A program made the translations under genes and the position numbers. A stretch of DNA of 64,000 bases from Paenibacillus phytorum (lineage in GTDB: Bacteria; Bacillota; Bacilli; Paenibacillales; NBRC-103111): positions 62,001 through 126,000 of the forward strand of contig NZ_WHOA01000007.1 of NCBI RefSeq assembly GCF_013141715.1, given 5' to 3'. Below the pieces are notes generated by a model. It did no database searches, was not told where the DNA came from, and worked only from the letters and a program-made list of their open reading frames with translations. The first letter of the stretch is position 1, and each line of letters opens with the position of its first letter. Below are positions 35,633 to 44,427 of this stretch, piece by piece.

Positions 35633-37255
35633 ATGAAACCCTTAAAACATATATTCGTTTCATCCCTAGTGGCTGCAACCTTTTTGGGAGGTTCATCCGT
35701 ATGGGCGGCAGGATTGTCTGCGGATGCTCTATTATCCACCAATGGACAGATCCTCTCGGACGTGTCGACTTTCGCAGGAATCGGCGATTTTGAAGATAAG
35801 AATGGGGAAGCGCTAAGTGCGGCATTCCGTGCTCCAGGCGGCGTTGTTCAACTTTCAGATGGCAGTATTCTTGTCGCTGATACTAGGAATCATCTCGTTC
35901 GTAAAATTTCAGGAGGGAAAGTAACAACTTTCGCTGGTCCTGAGCTTGTCGTTACTAAGAACAACCAAGGCTTTCCAACAGGGGGTCTGGTTGATGGAAA
36001 ATCGTCAGAATCCTTTTTCAATGAGCCCACAGGATTAGCAGTAGATGCCAAAGGGAATGTGTATGTAGCTGATTCAGCAAATAACGCAATCCGGAAAGTG
36101 GATACGAATGGTCAAGTTTCCACGTTGGCTGGAAATGGTGTTCCTGGAAGTAAGGATGGAAAAGGTGCTGAGGCAAAATTTAATCACCCAAGTGATGTTG
36201 CGGTAGCTGCAGATGGAACCGTGTATGTCGCGGATTCACTCAATCATGTTATCCGTAAAATAGCCGTTGACGGCAGTGTTTCTACTTTGAATGCGGCTGC
36301 GACTCGAGCTATTCAAATACGTCCAGGGGAAGCTTCTTTCGCTGGTGAATTTCAAGATGGCAGCTTAGCTACAGCGAAGTTCAATGAACCCGCTGGATTG
36401 GTTTTAGATAGCAAAGGCAACTTATTTGTAAGTGACACTGGCAACCAACGTATACGTTATATCGACCTCCAAGCAGGGACAGTGACTACGGTGGCCGGAT
36501 CGACACCTGTTTTAAGCAATCAAACAATCTATGATAAAAATGAGTTATATGCAGGTGGAGACTTTGCAGATGGAGACGCGCTTAAAGCGAAGTTTGACTT
36601 CCCTAAAGGGCTTGCTGTTACCTCCGAAGGCGGGGTTTTAATCTCAGATAGTTTGAATCATGTGATTCGTTATTTGCTGAAGGGAAAGGTTTCAACGATT
36701 GCTGGGACAGTCCAAACTGGTGAAGCGGACGGCGTGGAACAAGCAGCTGAGTTTTACAATCCGAGTGACGTTCTAGTAACCGCTCAAGGTAATATTGTGG
36801 TAGCAGACTCTTCTAATAACAAAATTCGTAAAATAACCCCTTATCAATTGCCGGGAAATCTAGCAAACAACAACGAAGTAAAAGTAGTAAATGGTGATAA
36901 AGTGATTTCATTCGATGCAGAGCCTGAGATTCAGGTTGGACGTACAATGGTTCCAGTTCGTGCAATTAGTGAAGCATTTGGCTATGAAGTCAAATATGTT
37001 GAGTTAGCAGGGAAATCAGTCGTTCAGCTTATCAAAGGTGATGTTACGGTCGAGCTAACGATTGGTGAAACGGGCGTTGTTCGTAAACAAGCGGGTCAAT
37101 CAGATATCAAACAAGTGACGGATGCTTCTCCGTATGTGAAACAAGACCGTACGTATGTGCCGGTGCGTTTCTTCGCTGAGCAAATCGGTTTGGATGTCCA
37201 ATGGGATGCCGCTCACCAAACAGCCATTTTACGCACGAAATCATATGTGAAATAA
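35633..37255 (+). CDS. Secreted NHL-repeat propeller with copper-amine-oxidase-like stalk domain
   Basis: A 540-residue exported protein. Signal peptide ends at VWAAG. Residues 40-405 hold about five NHL repeats of the form 'PSDVAVAADGTVYVADSLNHVIRKI', recognisable by repeated VADSxNHxIRKI and AGxGxxGxxDG units, forming a beta propeller. Residues 420-540 carry two VPVR-type units (TMVPVRAISEAFGYEVKY, TYVPVRFFAEQIGLDVQW), the Cu_amine_oxidN1 stalk domain common in Paenibacillus surface proteins. AAGGAG precedes the ATG, 22 bases after the FecR gene. It probably binds a wall or extracellular ligand. Confidence 0.88.
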   Translation: MKPLKHIFVSSLVAATFLGGSSVWAAGLSADALLSTNGQILSDVSTFAGIGDFEDKNGEALSAAFRAPGGVVQLSDGSILVADTRNHLVRKISGGKVTTFAGPELVVTKNNQGFPTGGLVDGKSSESFFNEPTGLAVDAKGNVYVADSANNAIRKVDTNGQVSTLAGNGVPGSKDGKGAEAKFNHPSDVAVAADGTVYVADSLNHVIRKIAVDGSVSTLNAAATRAIQIRPGEASFAGEFQDGSLATAKFNEPAGLVLDSKGNLFVSDTGNQRIRYIDLQAGTVTTVAGSTPVLSNQTIYDKNELYAGGDFADGDALKAKFDFPKGLAVTSEGGVLISDSLNHVIRYLLKGKVSTIAGTVQTGEADGVEQAAEFYNPSDVLVTAQGNIVVADSSNNKIRKITPYQLPGNLANNNEVKVVNGDKVISFDAEPEIQVGRTMVPVRAISEAFGYEVKYVELAGKSVVQLIKGDVTVELTIGETGVVRKQAGQSDIKQVTDASPYVKQDRTYVPVRFFAEQIGLDVQWDAAHQTAILRTKSYVK

Positions 37256-37268
37256 GCAATCCGCAAGA

Positions 37269-37310
37269 CGAGCCTGGCAGGGGAAACCCTTGTCCAGGCT
37301 CTTTTTTTTC
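37269..37310 (+). terminator. Terminator of the cyclase operon
   Basis: GAGCCTGG and CCAGGCTC arms with an inner CAGGGG/CCCTTG stem, followed by eight T. Confidence 0.9.
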
Positions 37311-37385
37311 ATGACTTCATCTCTAGGTCATTTTTGCCGATAAATGAAAGAGAGTTATACAGTAGTTGATAGGAGGTTTTCTAGA

Positions 37386-38939
37386 TTGAAGGACAAGAAT
37401 CGCATTGATCAGTTGGAACGATTTTTCCAACATAATCCGATCGAAGATCCTCTTTATCTCAAAAAATATGTGAAAGAACATCCTGATCATAAAATGGCTT
37501 GGTACTTATTAGGCAGAGAATACGCAGCGCAAGGAAAGGAAGGCAAAGCGGCCTATTGTTTCGCGCAGTCTGGGGAGATCTATGAGGCTTTCGAACGCCA
37601 GAAAATAACGATAGAAGGTCCTTTACCTACTTCACCTTCTTCAGCCTTACATAAAGGCACTACCGTGACATCTGTTAAAAGTAAGTCCAGCGGTAAGGGG
37701 AAATGGATGCCATTAATGGTCATTCTACTCCTGCTAGCTGTTCCCGCTGCCATGGATTTAGCGAAGAACGATATGGGGAACATCCCGAATGAGACTGTTG
37801 CTGCAGCTCAAACTGCAGGGAATGCACCTGCACCTCCTATGCAGGAAGGGGCTTCTGGATTAAAGCTCTATTTCTCTAATGGGGATTGGGGTAAGAAGCT
37901 GCAGCAAGTACTGAAATCTTCAGGATCAGGAGCGGGAGAATCTGTCATCATGGAAGCTCCCCGGAGTGCAGATGGTAAATGGAACGAGTGGAACAGGTCG
38001 GTGAAACCTTTGATCGGTGTTGAGAGCAAAGGGGGAGGCGGGGGTTCAGCAGCACTAAAGTATTACCAGTCTCAGACTTGCTCCTGCGAGGTCGCAGATA
38101 GCTCCGCGCTTGTTCCAGTCATAGCGAATTGGATGCATGAGCGTGAGCAAGCTATTGTCTTACAAAGTGCAATCCAGGCCTATCAAAAAAAGACCGGAAT
38201 GCTGCCAGAGAAACCTGAACAGCTTACGAAACCTTACCCCAATAATCTCCTGCCAGGACTCACTCCTGAGATGCAGGAGGCGTTCCCTCAAGCTGTAAGT
38301 AAGGTTAACGAAAGCGCAAAAGCGGGGAAAGCGCAGGATCCGATACAAACAGCGGATAAAACCGAGCAGCCGAAACAAGAGCTCAAAGAACAGGCCGCGC
38401 CATCTAGTTCGCAACCGAAAGCTTCCGCAGACCCACTGTTGGAACCGCTTAGGATTGTTATTGATATCGATAAGTATCGTTTGGCTCTCGTTAGTGGTGA
38501 TTTCATCATCCGCAGCTACCCAGTTGGCTTAGGAGGCGAGAAAACGCCGCAGGGGGAGTTCTTCATTAGTGAAAAGGTGCGAAATCCGAATGGCAAATCG
38601 AATGGAGAATTTGGCAGCCGTGGGATGACTTTGTCGGATACACTTTATGCGATTCATGGTACGAATAAGCCTTCCAGCATCGGGAAAGATGAATCACATG
38701 GCTGTGTTCGCATGCTTCAAGATGACGTTGAAGAGCTCTATAACATGGTGACTCATGAAACGAAAGTGACGATTGGTAAAGGGGTATTATCACCTTCTTC
38801 TAATTCAGACGGTGGAAATGGTAATGGCGGTGGTAGTCCTGGTCTTGGAGCTGGGGGAGGGAAGCCAGATCAATCTTTTGGCCTTCCATTGCAGACCAAT
38901 GACAGCAACCCGAGTAAGAAATATAAATGGCTTGATTAA
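37386..38939 (+). CDS. Membrane-anchored L,D-transpeptidase (YkuD domain)
   Basis: A 517-residue protein. The N-terminal 70 residues look like a TPR-type cytoplasmic segment (HKMAWYLLGREYAAQGKEGKAA); a single membrane helix lies at about 110-130 (WMPLMVILLLLAVPAAM). A variable external region follows, then a YkuD domain (about 365-480) with catalytic HGTNKPSSIGKDESHGCVRM. A Gly/Ser-rich tail closes it. Such enzymes make 3-3 peptidoglycan cross-links or attach proteins. TTG 37386 is preferred because AGGAGG lies 9 bases upstream. It is separated from the cyclase operon by a terminator but may be functionally linked. Confidence 0.85.
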   Translation: MKDKNRIDQLERFFQHNPIEDPLYLKKYVKEHPDHKMAWYLLGREYAAQGKEGKAAYCFAQSGEIYEAFERQKITIEGPLPTSPSSALHKGTTVTSVKSKSSGKGKWMPLMVILLLLAVPAAMDLAKNDMGNIPNETVAAAQTAGNAPAPPMQEGASGLKLYFSNGDWGKKLQQVLKSSGSGAGESVIMEAPRSADGKWNEWNRSVKPLIGVESKGGGGGSAALKYYQSQTCSCEVADSSALVPVIANWMHEREQAIVLQSAIQAYQKKTGMLPEKPEQLTKPYPNNLLPGLTPEMQEAFPQAVSKVNESAKAGKAQDPIQTADKTEQPKQELKEQAAPSSSQPKASADPLLEPLRIVIDIDKYRLALVSGDFIIRSYPVGLGGEKTPQGEFFISEKVRNPNGKSNGEFGSRGMTLSDTLYAIHGTNKPSSIGKDESHGCVRMLQDDVEELYNMVTHETKVTIGKGVLSPSSNSDGGNGNGGGSPGLGAGGGKPDQSFGLPLQTNDSNPSKKYKWLD

Positions 38940-38950
38940 CACAGTGGAAA

Positions 38951-38993
38951 CATAACAAAACCGTCTGAATGTACTTCGGACGGTTTTGTTATG
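38951..38993. terminator. Terminator after the L,D-transpeptidase gene
   Basis: CATAACAAAACCGTC and GACGGTTTTGTTATG are perfect complements. Confidence 0.85.
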
Positions 38994-39020
38994 TTGTACT
39001 AGCGTTCCAAAGTTTTAATC

Positions 39021-39049
39021 TTGACAACGATGGAGAAAGCGATTACAAT
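39021..39049 (+). promoter_or_regulatory. Strong SigA-like promoter with overlapping cre-like box
   Basis: TTGACA (39021-39026) and TACAAT (39044-39049) with a 17-base spacer. AGAAAGCGATTACA (39034-39047) within it fits the relaxed cre pattern TGNAANCGNWNNCA except for the first base. No plus-strand gene begins within 500 bases; it reads antisense to the small minus-strand gene. Confidence 0.5.
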
Positions 39050-39084
39050 TCAAAATGTGATGATTTCAATCAGTTCTTTCCTAA

Positions 39085-39219
39085 TCATTTGTCCAAAATG
39101 ATCAGTAACGTCATAGTAATGATGACAACAAGCAAAATGGATCCTGTCCAAATGATCGCTTTCTTATTAACTTCTTCTTTGGCTCTACGATTGGACATGA
39201 TCGGTTTACGTTTGGACAT
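39085..39219 (-). CDS. Small single-helix membrane protein
   Basis: A 44-residue protein: a basic N-terminus (MSKRKPIMSNRRAKEEVNKK) and one membrane helix (IIWTGSILLVVIITMTLLIIL). AAGGTG lies 6 bases before the ATG at 39219. A longer in-frame form to 39318 lacks a ribosome site. I do not recognise a family; such proteins are common in Bacillales. A plus-strand promoter reads antisense across it. Confidence 0.6.
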   Translation of the reverse strand: MSKRKPIMSNRRAKEEVNKKAIIWTGSILLVVIITMTLLIILDK

Positions 39220-39383
39220 TGGAATCACCTTTTCCTTAGGGATTAAAGAATATGGTTCTATCATAGCATAAGTAGGGTCATTCATAGAATATGAATGTTT
39301 AAATGAATAATAATTCAAGTATTGACGACCATGTCATTTTATTGTAAGATTTAATCACGCGAAATGCTAATATCAATTGAATA

Positions 39384-39400
39384 TGTCAGTTTTAATAACA
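39384..39400 (+). promoter_or_regulatory. Weak GlnR/TnrA-like site
   Basis: TGTCAGTTTTAATAACA keeps the TGTNA and TNACA ends of the consensus with two mismatches inside. It lies directly after a weak TTGTAA-N18-GCTAAT promoter-like pair (39342-39371). Low certainty. Confidence 0.25.
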
Positions 39401-39409
39401 TGTTACCGT

Positions 39410-39469
39410 AAGGGCATTAGTTATTGAAGAATGTAAGTCTTCTTCTATAACTATGCCCTTTTTATTTTT
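39410..39469 (+). terminator. Terminator-like hairpin upstream of the sugar ABC operon
   Basis: AAGGGCATTAGTTATTGAAGA pairs with TCTTCTATAACTATGCCCTT, then TTTATTTTTG. No plus-strand protein gene ends here, so it terminates a leader or small RNA starting upstream. The stretch 39220-39589 holds no gene that I can support. Confidence 0.75.
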
Positions 39470-39589
39470 GCCAAAAATGAGGAAACCTGAAGGGGGTTGG
39501 TAGCGCAAACTACAAGGAAAGTTAAATTTAAGACTACGCTACTTCATAAATAACCATCAGACTTATTAAAAAAGGGAGAAGATGAACAC

Positions 39590-40945
39590 ATGAATATGAA
39601 AAAATGGTCAACAATGGGCTTGGCTGCATCTATGGTACTTGTAGCAGCAGGTTGTGGTAAATCTACACCAGTTGAAACAACAAAACCAGCTGCATCGGCT
39701 GCGCCGACTACAGCGGCTTCAGCGGCTCCAACAGCTGCTGGTCCCAAAAAATTAACCGGTGATTTTGAGATCCAGTATTTTGTTGGCGGATATGGCGACA
39801 AATGGTGGAAAAAAGTTATTGCTGATTTCCAAGCAGCAAACCCTGATCTGAAAATTAAAGAAAGTGCGGGACCAAAAATCAACGAGCAAATGAAACCCCG
39901 TTGGATCGCTGGTACTCCACCTGATTTCGTATACATTGACGGACCTGAATTGTTCGATCGCCAAATGGTTACAGACGGACAGCTTGAAGATTTGACGGAT
40001 TGGATTAAAGATGCTAAAAACGTTGACGGCGAGAAAATTATTGATTTGCTTGCTCAAAAACCACAAGAGTTTGATGGTAAAATCTACAACGTTCCATTCG
40101 TAATGAGCTCATGGGGTATTTTCTACGATAAAGCCCTGTTCAAAGATAAAGGTTGGGTAGAGCCAAAAGATTTCGAAGAATTCCTAGCGGTAAGTGAGAA
40201 AATTAAAGGTGCTGGAATTAATCCATTCATCCATACGGGTAAATATCCATACTACATCAACGGTGGTGTATTACTTCCAGCTATCGTATCTGCTAACAAT
40301 AATGACTACAAATTGCTGCAAGACATGTCTACAAATAATCTAGAAGCTTGGAAAAACCCAGCTATCATTAAAGGTCTTAATAAAATCGTTCAGCTTCGTG
40401 ACAAAGGTTACATCGATAAAGCATCCGTGCAAATCAACCACACGGATTCCCAATCCTTGTTCCTGCAGCATAAAGATGCTTTTATCCCGAACGGTCTATG
40501 GCTGCCAAACGAAATGGCCAAAGACGTACCAGCCTCCTTTGATTTCGGATTCATTCCGTCCATCACACAAGATAAAGGTGGAAAAGCTGTAGCGAATACG
40601 TCTACGTCTACTTTTGCAATTGCGAAAAAAGCGAAAAACAAAGAAGCAGCAAAAGCGTTTATGCAATTCGTATTCTCTAAAACACAAGCTTCCCAGTGGG
40701 CTGAGTTGAGTGGTGCTCCTTCTAACGTAAAAGGTGACATCTCCTCCTCCAAAGCACCTAACTTCGTTAAAGATGCGGCGAAATTCTTGTCATCTCCTGA
40801 AACAGTTGTAGTGCCAACAGTCTCCTTCGCGGCAGACGTTGACAAAGCGATGCAAGATGCAACAGTGGCATTGACAATTGGTACAATTACGCCTGAAGAG
40901 TGGGTAAAACGTGTAACAGATGTCGTAGCGAAACAAAAGAAATAG
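39590..40945 (+). CDS. Carbohydrate ABC transporter substrate-binding lipoprotein
   Basis: A 451-residue binding protein. The lipobox is VLVAAGC (Cys about residue 22), followed by an Ala/Thr/Pro linker and a family 1 solute-binding fold (FQAANPDLKIKESAG, PPDFVYIDGPELFDRQ, YNVPFVMSSWGIFYDKALF, AFIPNGLWLPNE). These features are closest in my memory to NgcE-type N-acetylglucosamine/oligosaccharide binders, and a GlcNAc/glucose-type PTS gene follows, but the ligand is not proven. GGGAGA precedes the ATG. A hairpin separates it from the permease genes. Confidence 0.85.
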   Translation: MNMKKWSTMGLAASMVLVAAGCGKSTPVETTKPAASAAPTTAASAAPTAAGPKKLTGDFEIQYFVGGYGDKWWKKVIADFQAANPDLKIKESAGPKINEQMKPRWIAGTPPDFVYIDGPELFDRQMVTDGQLEDLTDWIKDAKNVDGEKIIDLLAQKPQEFDGKIYNVPFVMSSWGIFYDKALFKDKGWVEPKDFEEFLAVSEKIKGAGINPFIHTGKYPYYINGGVLLPAIVSANNNDYKLLQDMSTNNLEAWKNPAIIKGLNKIVQLRDKGYIDKASVQINHTDSQSLFLQHKDAFIPNGLWLPNEMAKDVPASFDFGFIPSITQDKGGKAVANTSTSTFAIAKKAKNKEAAKAFMQFVFSKTQASQWAELSGAPSNVKGDISSSKAPNFVKDAAKFLSSPETVVVPTVSFAADVDKAMQDATVALTIGTITPEEWVKRVTDVVAKQKK

Positions 40946-40962
40946 GAACTGAATGAAGCAGT

Positions 40963-41009
40963 GCGGAGAACAAGGAAGGCATTAGCCTTAGGAGTTCTCC
41001 GCCATTTTA
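40963..41009 (+). terminator. Attenuating hairpin between binding protein and permease genes
   Basis: GCGGAGAAC and GTTCTCCGC arms with an inner AAGGC/GCCTT stem, followed by CATTTTAA. Such partial terminators keep binding protein in excess over permeases. Confidence 0.65.
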
Positions 41010-41031
41010 ATGATAGGACGGTGAGGATAGA

Positions 41032-41937
41032 ATGAAGACCAACTCGAAAATGTGGAAACGGAATTTGTTCATCGCTTCATTCATCATTCCGACTTTTCTT
41101 TTCTTCTGTGTGTTTACGATCTACCCTGTTATACAGGCTTTGCAGAAGTCATTCTATGATTGGTCCGGAATGTCAGAGAATAGCACGTTTATTGGGTTTG
41201 ATAATTTCGTTGAATTATTTAAGGATCCCATTGTACTTAGAGCCATCGGGAATGATTATTTTTTAGTCGTAGGTAAAGTCATTGGCATTATGATTCTGGC
41301 GACGTTCTTCGCAGTTGCCTTAACTCGTTTCAAGCTGAGAGGCTCTGGTTTCTTCCGCGCCATATTTTTTATCCCAAATGTGATCTCCGTTGTTGTTATT
41401 GGTGTGCTCTGGAACTTCATCTATAATCCACAAATTGGATTCCTGAATGCGTTCTTATCACTATTCACAGGAAATAAAGTTGATATTACTTGGTTAGGAT
41501 TTCCACAGCATACGATCTGGATGCTATTACCCCCAACGATTTGGGCTGGTATCGGCTTCTATATGATCTTGATGATTGCTGCAATCGTGAATATTCCTGC
41601 TTCCTACTATGAAGCAGCTAATATAGACGGAGCGGGTCAATGGTCGCAATTCCGCAACATTACCATGCCGCTCATCTGGGAGCAAATTAAGGTTTCCATT
41701 GTGAATATTGTCATTACGACACTCAATGGGTCATTCGTCATTGTTCAATTAATGACAAACGGCGGACAGCCTGATAATACGACCCAAGTTATGGGATCTT
41801 ATCTGTATCGGATGGCTTTTCAACAATATCATTTCGGTTATGGAGCAGCCATCGGTGTCATGATCCTAATCGTTTCACTGATTACTACCCTTGTTCTGCA
41901 GCGTATTATGCGCCAAGAAACAATCGAAATGCATTAA
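41032..41937 (+). CDS. Sugar ABC transporter permease (MalF type)
   Basis: A 301-residue integral membrane protein with six helices. The EAA loop that contacts the ATPase reads EAANIDGAGQWSQFRNITMP. The N-terminus (FIIPTFLFFCVFTIYPVIQA) is typical of the first permease in CUT1 importers. It pairs with the following gene. No ATP-binding subunit is encoded here, so a shared ATPase such as MsmX would be needed. Confidence 0.9.
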   Translation: MKTNSKMWKRNLFIASFIIPTFLFFCVFTIYPVIQALQKSFYDWSGMSENSTFIGFDNFVELFKDPIVLRAIGNDYFLVVGKVIGIMILATFFAVALTRFKLRGSGFFRAIFFIPNVISVVVIGVLWNFIYNPQIGFLNAFLSLFTGNKVDITWLGFPQHTIWMLLPPTIWAGIGFYMILMIAAIVNIPASYYEAANIDGAGQWSQFRNITMPLIWEQIKVSIVNIVITTLNGSFVIVQLMTNGGQPDNTTQVMGSYLYRMAFQQYHFGYGAAIGVMILIVSLITTLVLQRIMRQETIEMH

Positions 41938-41979
41938 AGTCATCCTAGAAATAGATACTGAAGGAGGGGGAACCATCGT

Positions 41980-42819
41980 ATGATCATCAAAAACCCGTTA
42001 GCCAAAATGTTTGTCTGGATCATTCTTCTTATTTGGAGCGTCGCCGTCCTGTATCCATTGATTTGGACACTGCTCGATGCTCTCAAAAATAATGAGCAAT
42101 TTTTCTTAAATGCCCCGTGGGCATTGCCTAAATTCCCGCTGCTTTGGTCAAATTTCTCCTATGTTTGGAGCAAATATAATTTTAGCACTTATTTCATGAA
42201 CTCTATTGTTGTAACGGTTGGAAGTACCCTTCTGGGTATGATTCTTGCAGCAATGACTGCTTATATCCTAGCTAGGTATGATTTTAAAGGGAACAAAATC
42301 CTCCTAACGATCTACATCTCGTCCATGATGATACCGTTCGCGCTAGCATTGATTCCATTGTTCTTCTTATTGAATGATTTGCATTTAATTAATACATGGT
42401 TAGGATTAATTCTGGTCTATGCGGCACTCAATCTTCCTTTTGGAATTTTCTTACTTGTAGGATTCTACAAATCGCTGCCAAAAGAAATTGAAGAAGCGGC
42501 GATTATTGACGGGACCTCCCATTACGGTACGTTCTTCCGCGTTATGCTGCCTTTGTCTCAACCGGGTCTAATCACGGTGATGATTACAAATATGCTGAAT
42601 AACTGGAACGAGTACTTCCTAGGGGTTGTCTTGACCAATGAACCAACCAAGTACACGCTTCCAATCGGTCTTGCTGTTATGCAGGCAGAGATGCAGTATC
42701 GAGTTGAGTGGGGACCGTTATTCGCAGGTCTGCTAATAACGACACTTCCAACGTTGATTGTGTATATGATCTTTCAACGTCAAATTGCAAGTGGAATTAC
42801 TGCAGGTGCTGTGAAATAA
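41980..42819 (+). CDS. Sugar ABC transporter permease (MalG type)
   Basis: A 279-residue permease with six helices. The EAA loop is EEAAIIDGTSHYGTFFRVML, and the C-terminal ending RQIASGITAGAVK is the signature of MalG-like CUT1 permeases. GAAGGAGGGGG precedes the ATG. It completes the membrane part of the importer started by the preceding gene. Confidence 0.9.
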   Translation: MIIKNPLAKMFVWIILLIWSVAVLYPLIWTLLDALKNNEQFFLNAPWALPKFPLLWSNFSYVWSKYNFSTYFMNSIVVTVGSTLLGMILAAMTAYILARYDFKGNKILLTIYISSMMIPFALALIPLFFLLNDLHLINTWLGLILVYAALNLPFGIFLLVGFYKSLPKEIEEAAIIDGTSHYGTFFRVMLPLSQPGLITVMITNMLNNWNEYFLGVVLTNEPTKYTLPIGLAVMQAEMQYRVEWGPLFAGLLITTLPTLIVYMIFQRQIASGITAGAVK

Positions 42820-42841
42820 CTGTATACTCGGTTGCATAGAA

Positions 42842-42888
42842 AAAACACCTTATCCTAGAGGATTTTATCCTTCCGGGAGGGTGTTCTT
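42842..42888 (+). terminator. Terminator after the ABC permease gene
   Basis: AAAACACC and GGTGTTCTTTC arms enclose smaller stems (ATCCT/AGGAT and CCT/AGG). A TATAAT follows at 42894, so the PTS gene likely has its own weak promoter. Confidence 0.55.
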
Positions 42889-42961
42889 TCTACTATAATT
42901 GGGATAGGAAAGAGCAAACAAGAAACGGCCAAACTTGTAGGCTTTTATAGGGGAACATGAC

Positions 42962-44410
42962 ATGAGAGCTATGTATATATTGCAGAAAATAGGACGTTCA
43001 TTGATGATTCCGATTGCGGTGCTGCCGGCGGCATCCATTCTTTTACGTATTGGGAAAATGACGTTTAGTGATCCATTTCTTATGCAGGTGGCACAGATTT
43101 TCGAGTTAGGCGGAAGTGCGATTTTTGATAATTTGCCATTCATATTTGCAATTGGTATAGCCATTGGACTAACGTCTGGAGACGGGATAGCGGCACTTGC
43201 TGCTGCGGTTGGCTATCTAGTGTTCGACAATGTCTTAAAGCATTTTCAAGTGGGGACTGACTCTGCGGAACGGCTGGATATGGGTGTTCTAGGCGGTATG
43301 CTCGTTGGCATGCTATCTGCCACGTTCTTTAACAGGTTCCAACATACCCGGCTGCCCAAGGCGCTCGGATTTTTCGGTGGCAAACGATTCGTTCCGTTAA
43401 TTACATCTTTGGTCATGGTTTTTCTAGGAGTGTTGATGGGTTTCATCTGGCCTCCAGTTCAGAAGGGCATAAGTGTAATCGGCTTATGGATCGTTGATAA
43501 CGGGAACATTGGCGTATTCATCTACGGAATGATGAACCGGCTTCTGATCCCAACGGGTTTGCATCATATTATTAATAATATAGCTTGGTTTCAAATTGGA
43601 GATTATATCACGCCAACGGGTAAATTGCTGCATGGCGATATCTCCCGATTTTTTGCTGGAGATCCAGAAGCGGGACTATTCATGACAGGTTTTTATCCCG
43701 TAATTATGTTTGGGCTTCCTGCTGCAGCCTTAGCTTTAATTAAAAGTTCATCTTCTAATCGTCAGTTTGTTGTTCCTGTGATGCTTAGTGCAGCATTAAC
43801 CAGCTTCCTAACAGGCATAACAGAGCCAATTGAGTTTGCTTTTATGTTCTTAGCACCAGGTTTATATCTGATACATGCCGTCTTAACTGGCTTTTCCATG
43901 GTGATAATGAATATGCTTCAGGTGAAAATGGGATTCGGTTTCTCAGCCGGATTTATTGATTTCGTTCTCAGCTGGCATCAATCTACGAATCCTTATTTGA
44001 TTGTTTTAGTTGGAATAGGGTACTTCTTCCTATATTATGTCGTATTTCGGACCTATCTTCATTTCTTTCCATTCAAAGTGCCCGCTCAGGACGAAGCTGT
44101 TCAGTTTGAAACAGAAGATGCCACGGAGGCCATCGAAGAAACGAAAGAAGACCGTCCAACTAGCATTCTAAGACATATTGGCGGACCTTCTAACATTATC
44201 TCGATAGATGCTTGCATTACACGACTACGCCTCTTGGTGAGTGAAGAAAATTTAGTTATGGACAGCGAGCTTAAAAACCTTGGTGCTATTGGGGTTATCA
44301 GACTTGGTAAAGGAAATGTACACGTTGTTTTTGGTACGGAATCGGAACAAATTAGAGAAAGTATAAAGCCCTTGCTTCACCTGCAAAAAGACAAATCAGG
44401 ACAAGCCTAA
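42962..44410 (+). CDS. nagP: PTS EIICB component, N-acetylglucosamine/glucose family
   Basis: A 482-residue PTS permease. Residues 1-375 are the EIIC domain with about ten helices and the signatures PIAVLPAASILLRIG, LIPTGLHHIINNIAWFQ, FMTGFYPVIMFGLPAAALAL and TGITEPIEFAFMFLAP. Residues about 395-475 are EIIB with the phosphorylated Cys in ISIDACITRLRLLV. No EIIA is fused. The GDPEAGLFMTGFYP segment favours a GlcNAc permease; a glucose permease remains possible. It is followed closely by its likely regulator. Confidence 0.85.
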   Translation: MRAMYILQKIGRSLMIPIAVLPAASILLRIGKMTFSDPFLMQVAQIFELGGSAIFDNLPFIFAIGIAIGLTSGDGIAALAAAVGYLVFDNVLKHFQVGTDSAERLDMGVLGGMLVGMLSATFFNRFQHTRLPKALGFFGGKRFVPLITSLVMVFLGVLMGFIWPPVQKGISVIGLWIVDNGNIGVFIYGMMNRLLIPTGLHHIINNIAWFQIGDYITPTGKLLHGDISRFFAGDPEAGLFMTGFYPVIMFGLPAAALALIKSSSSNRQFVVPVMLSAALTSFLTGITEPIEFAFMFLAPGLYLIHAVLTGFSMVIMNMLQVKMGFGFSAGFIDFVLSWHQSTNPYLIVLVGIGYFFLYYVVFRTYLHFFPFKVPAQDEAVQFETEDATEAIEETKEDRPTSILRHIGGPSNIISIDACITRLRLLVSEENLVMDSELKNLGAIGVIRLGKGNVHVVFGTESEQIRESIKPLLHLQKDKSGQA

Positions 44411-44427
44411 GAACGCGGAGGTGTCTT

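Noticed and set aside
38969-39271. Plus-strand 100-codon frame opposite the small membrane-protein gene
   Set aside because: No ribosome site and it mirrors the minus-strand gene, which has a good site and a clear membrane-helix product.
42900-42961. LicT/GlcT-type RNA antiterminator target in the nagP leader
   Set aside because: I found no match to the usual 29-base imperfect hairpin and no terminator after the TATAAT.
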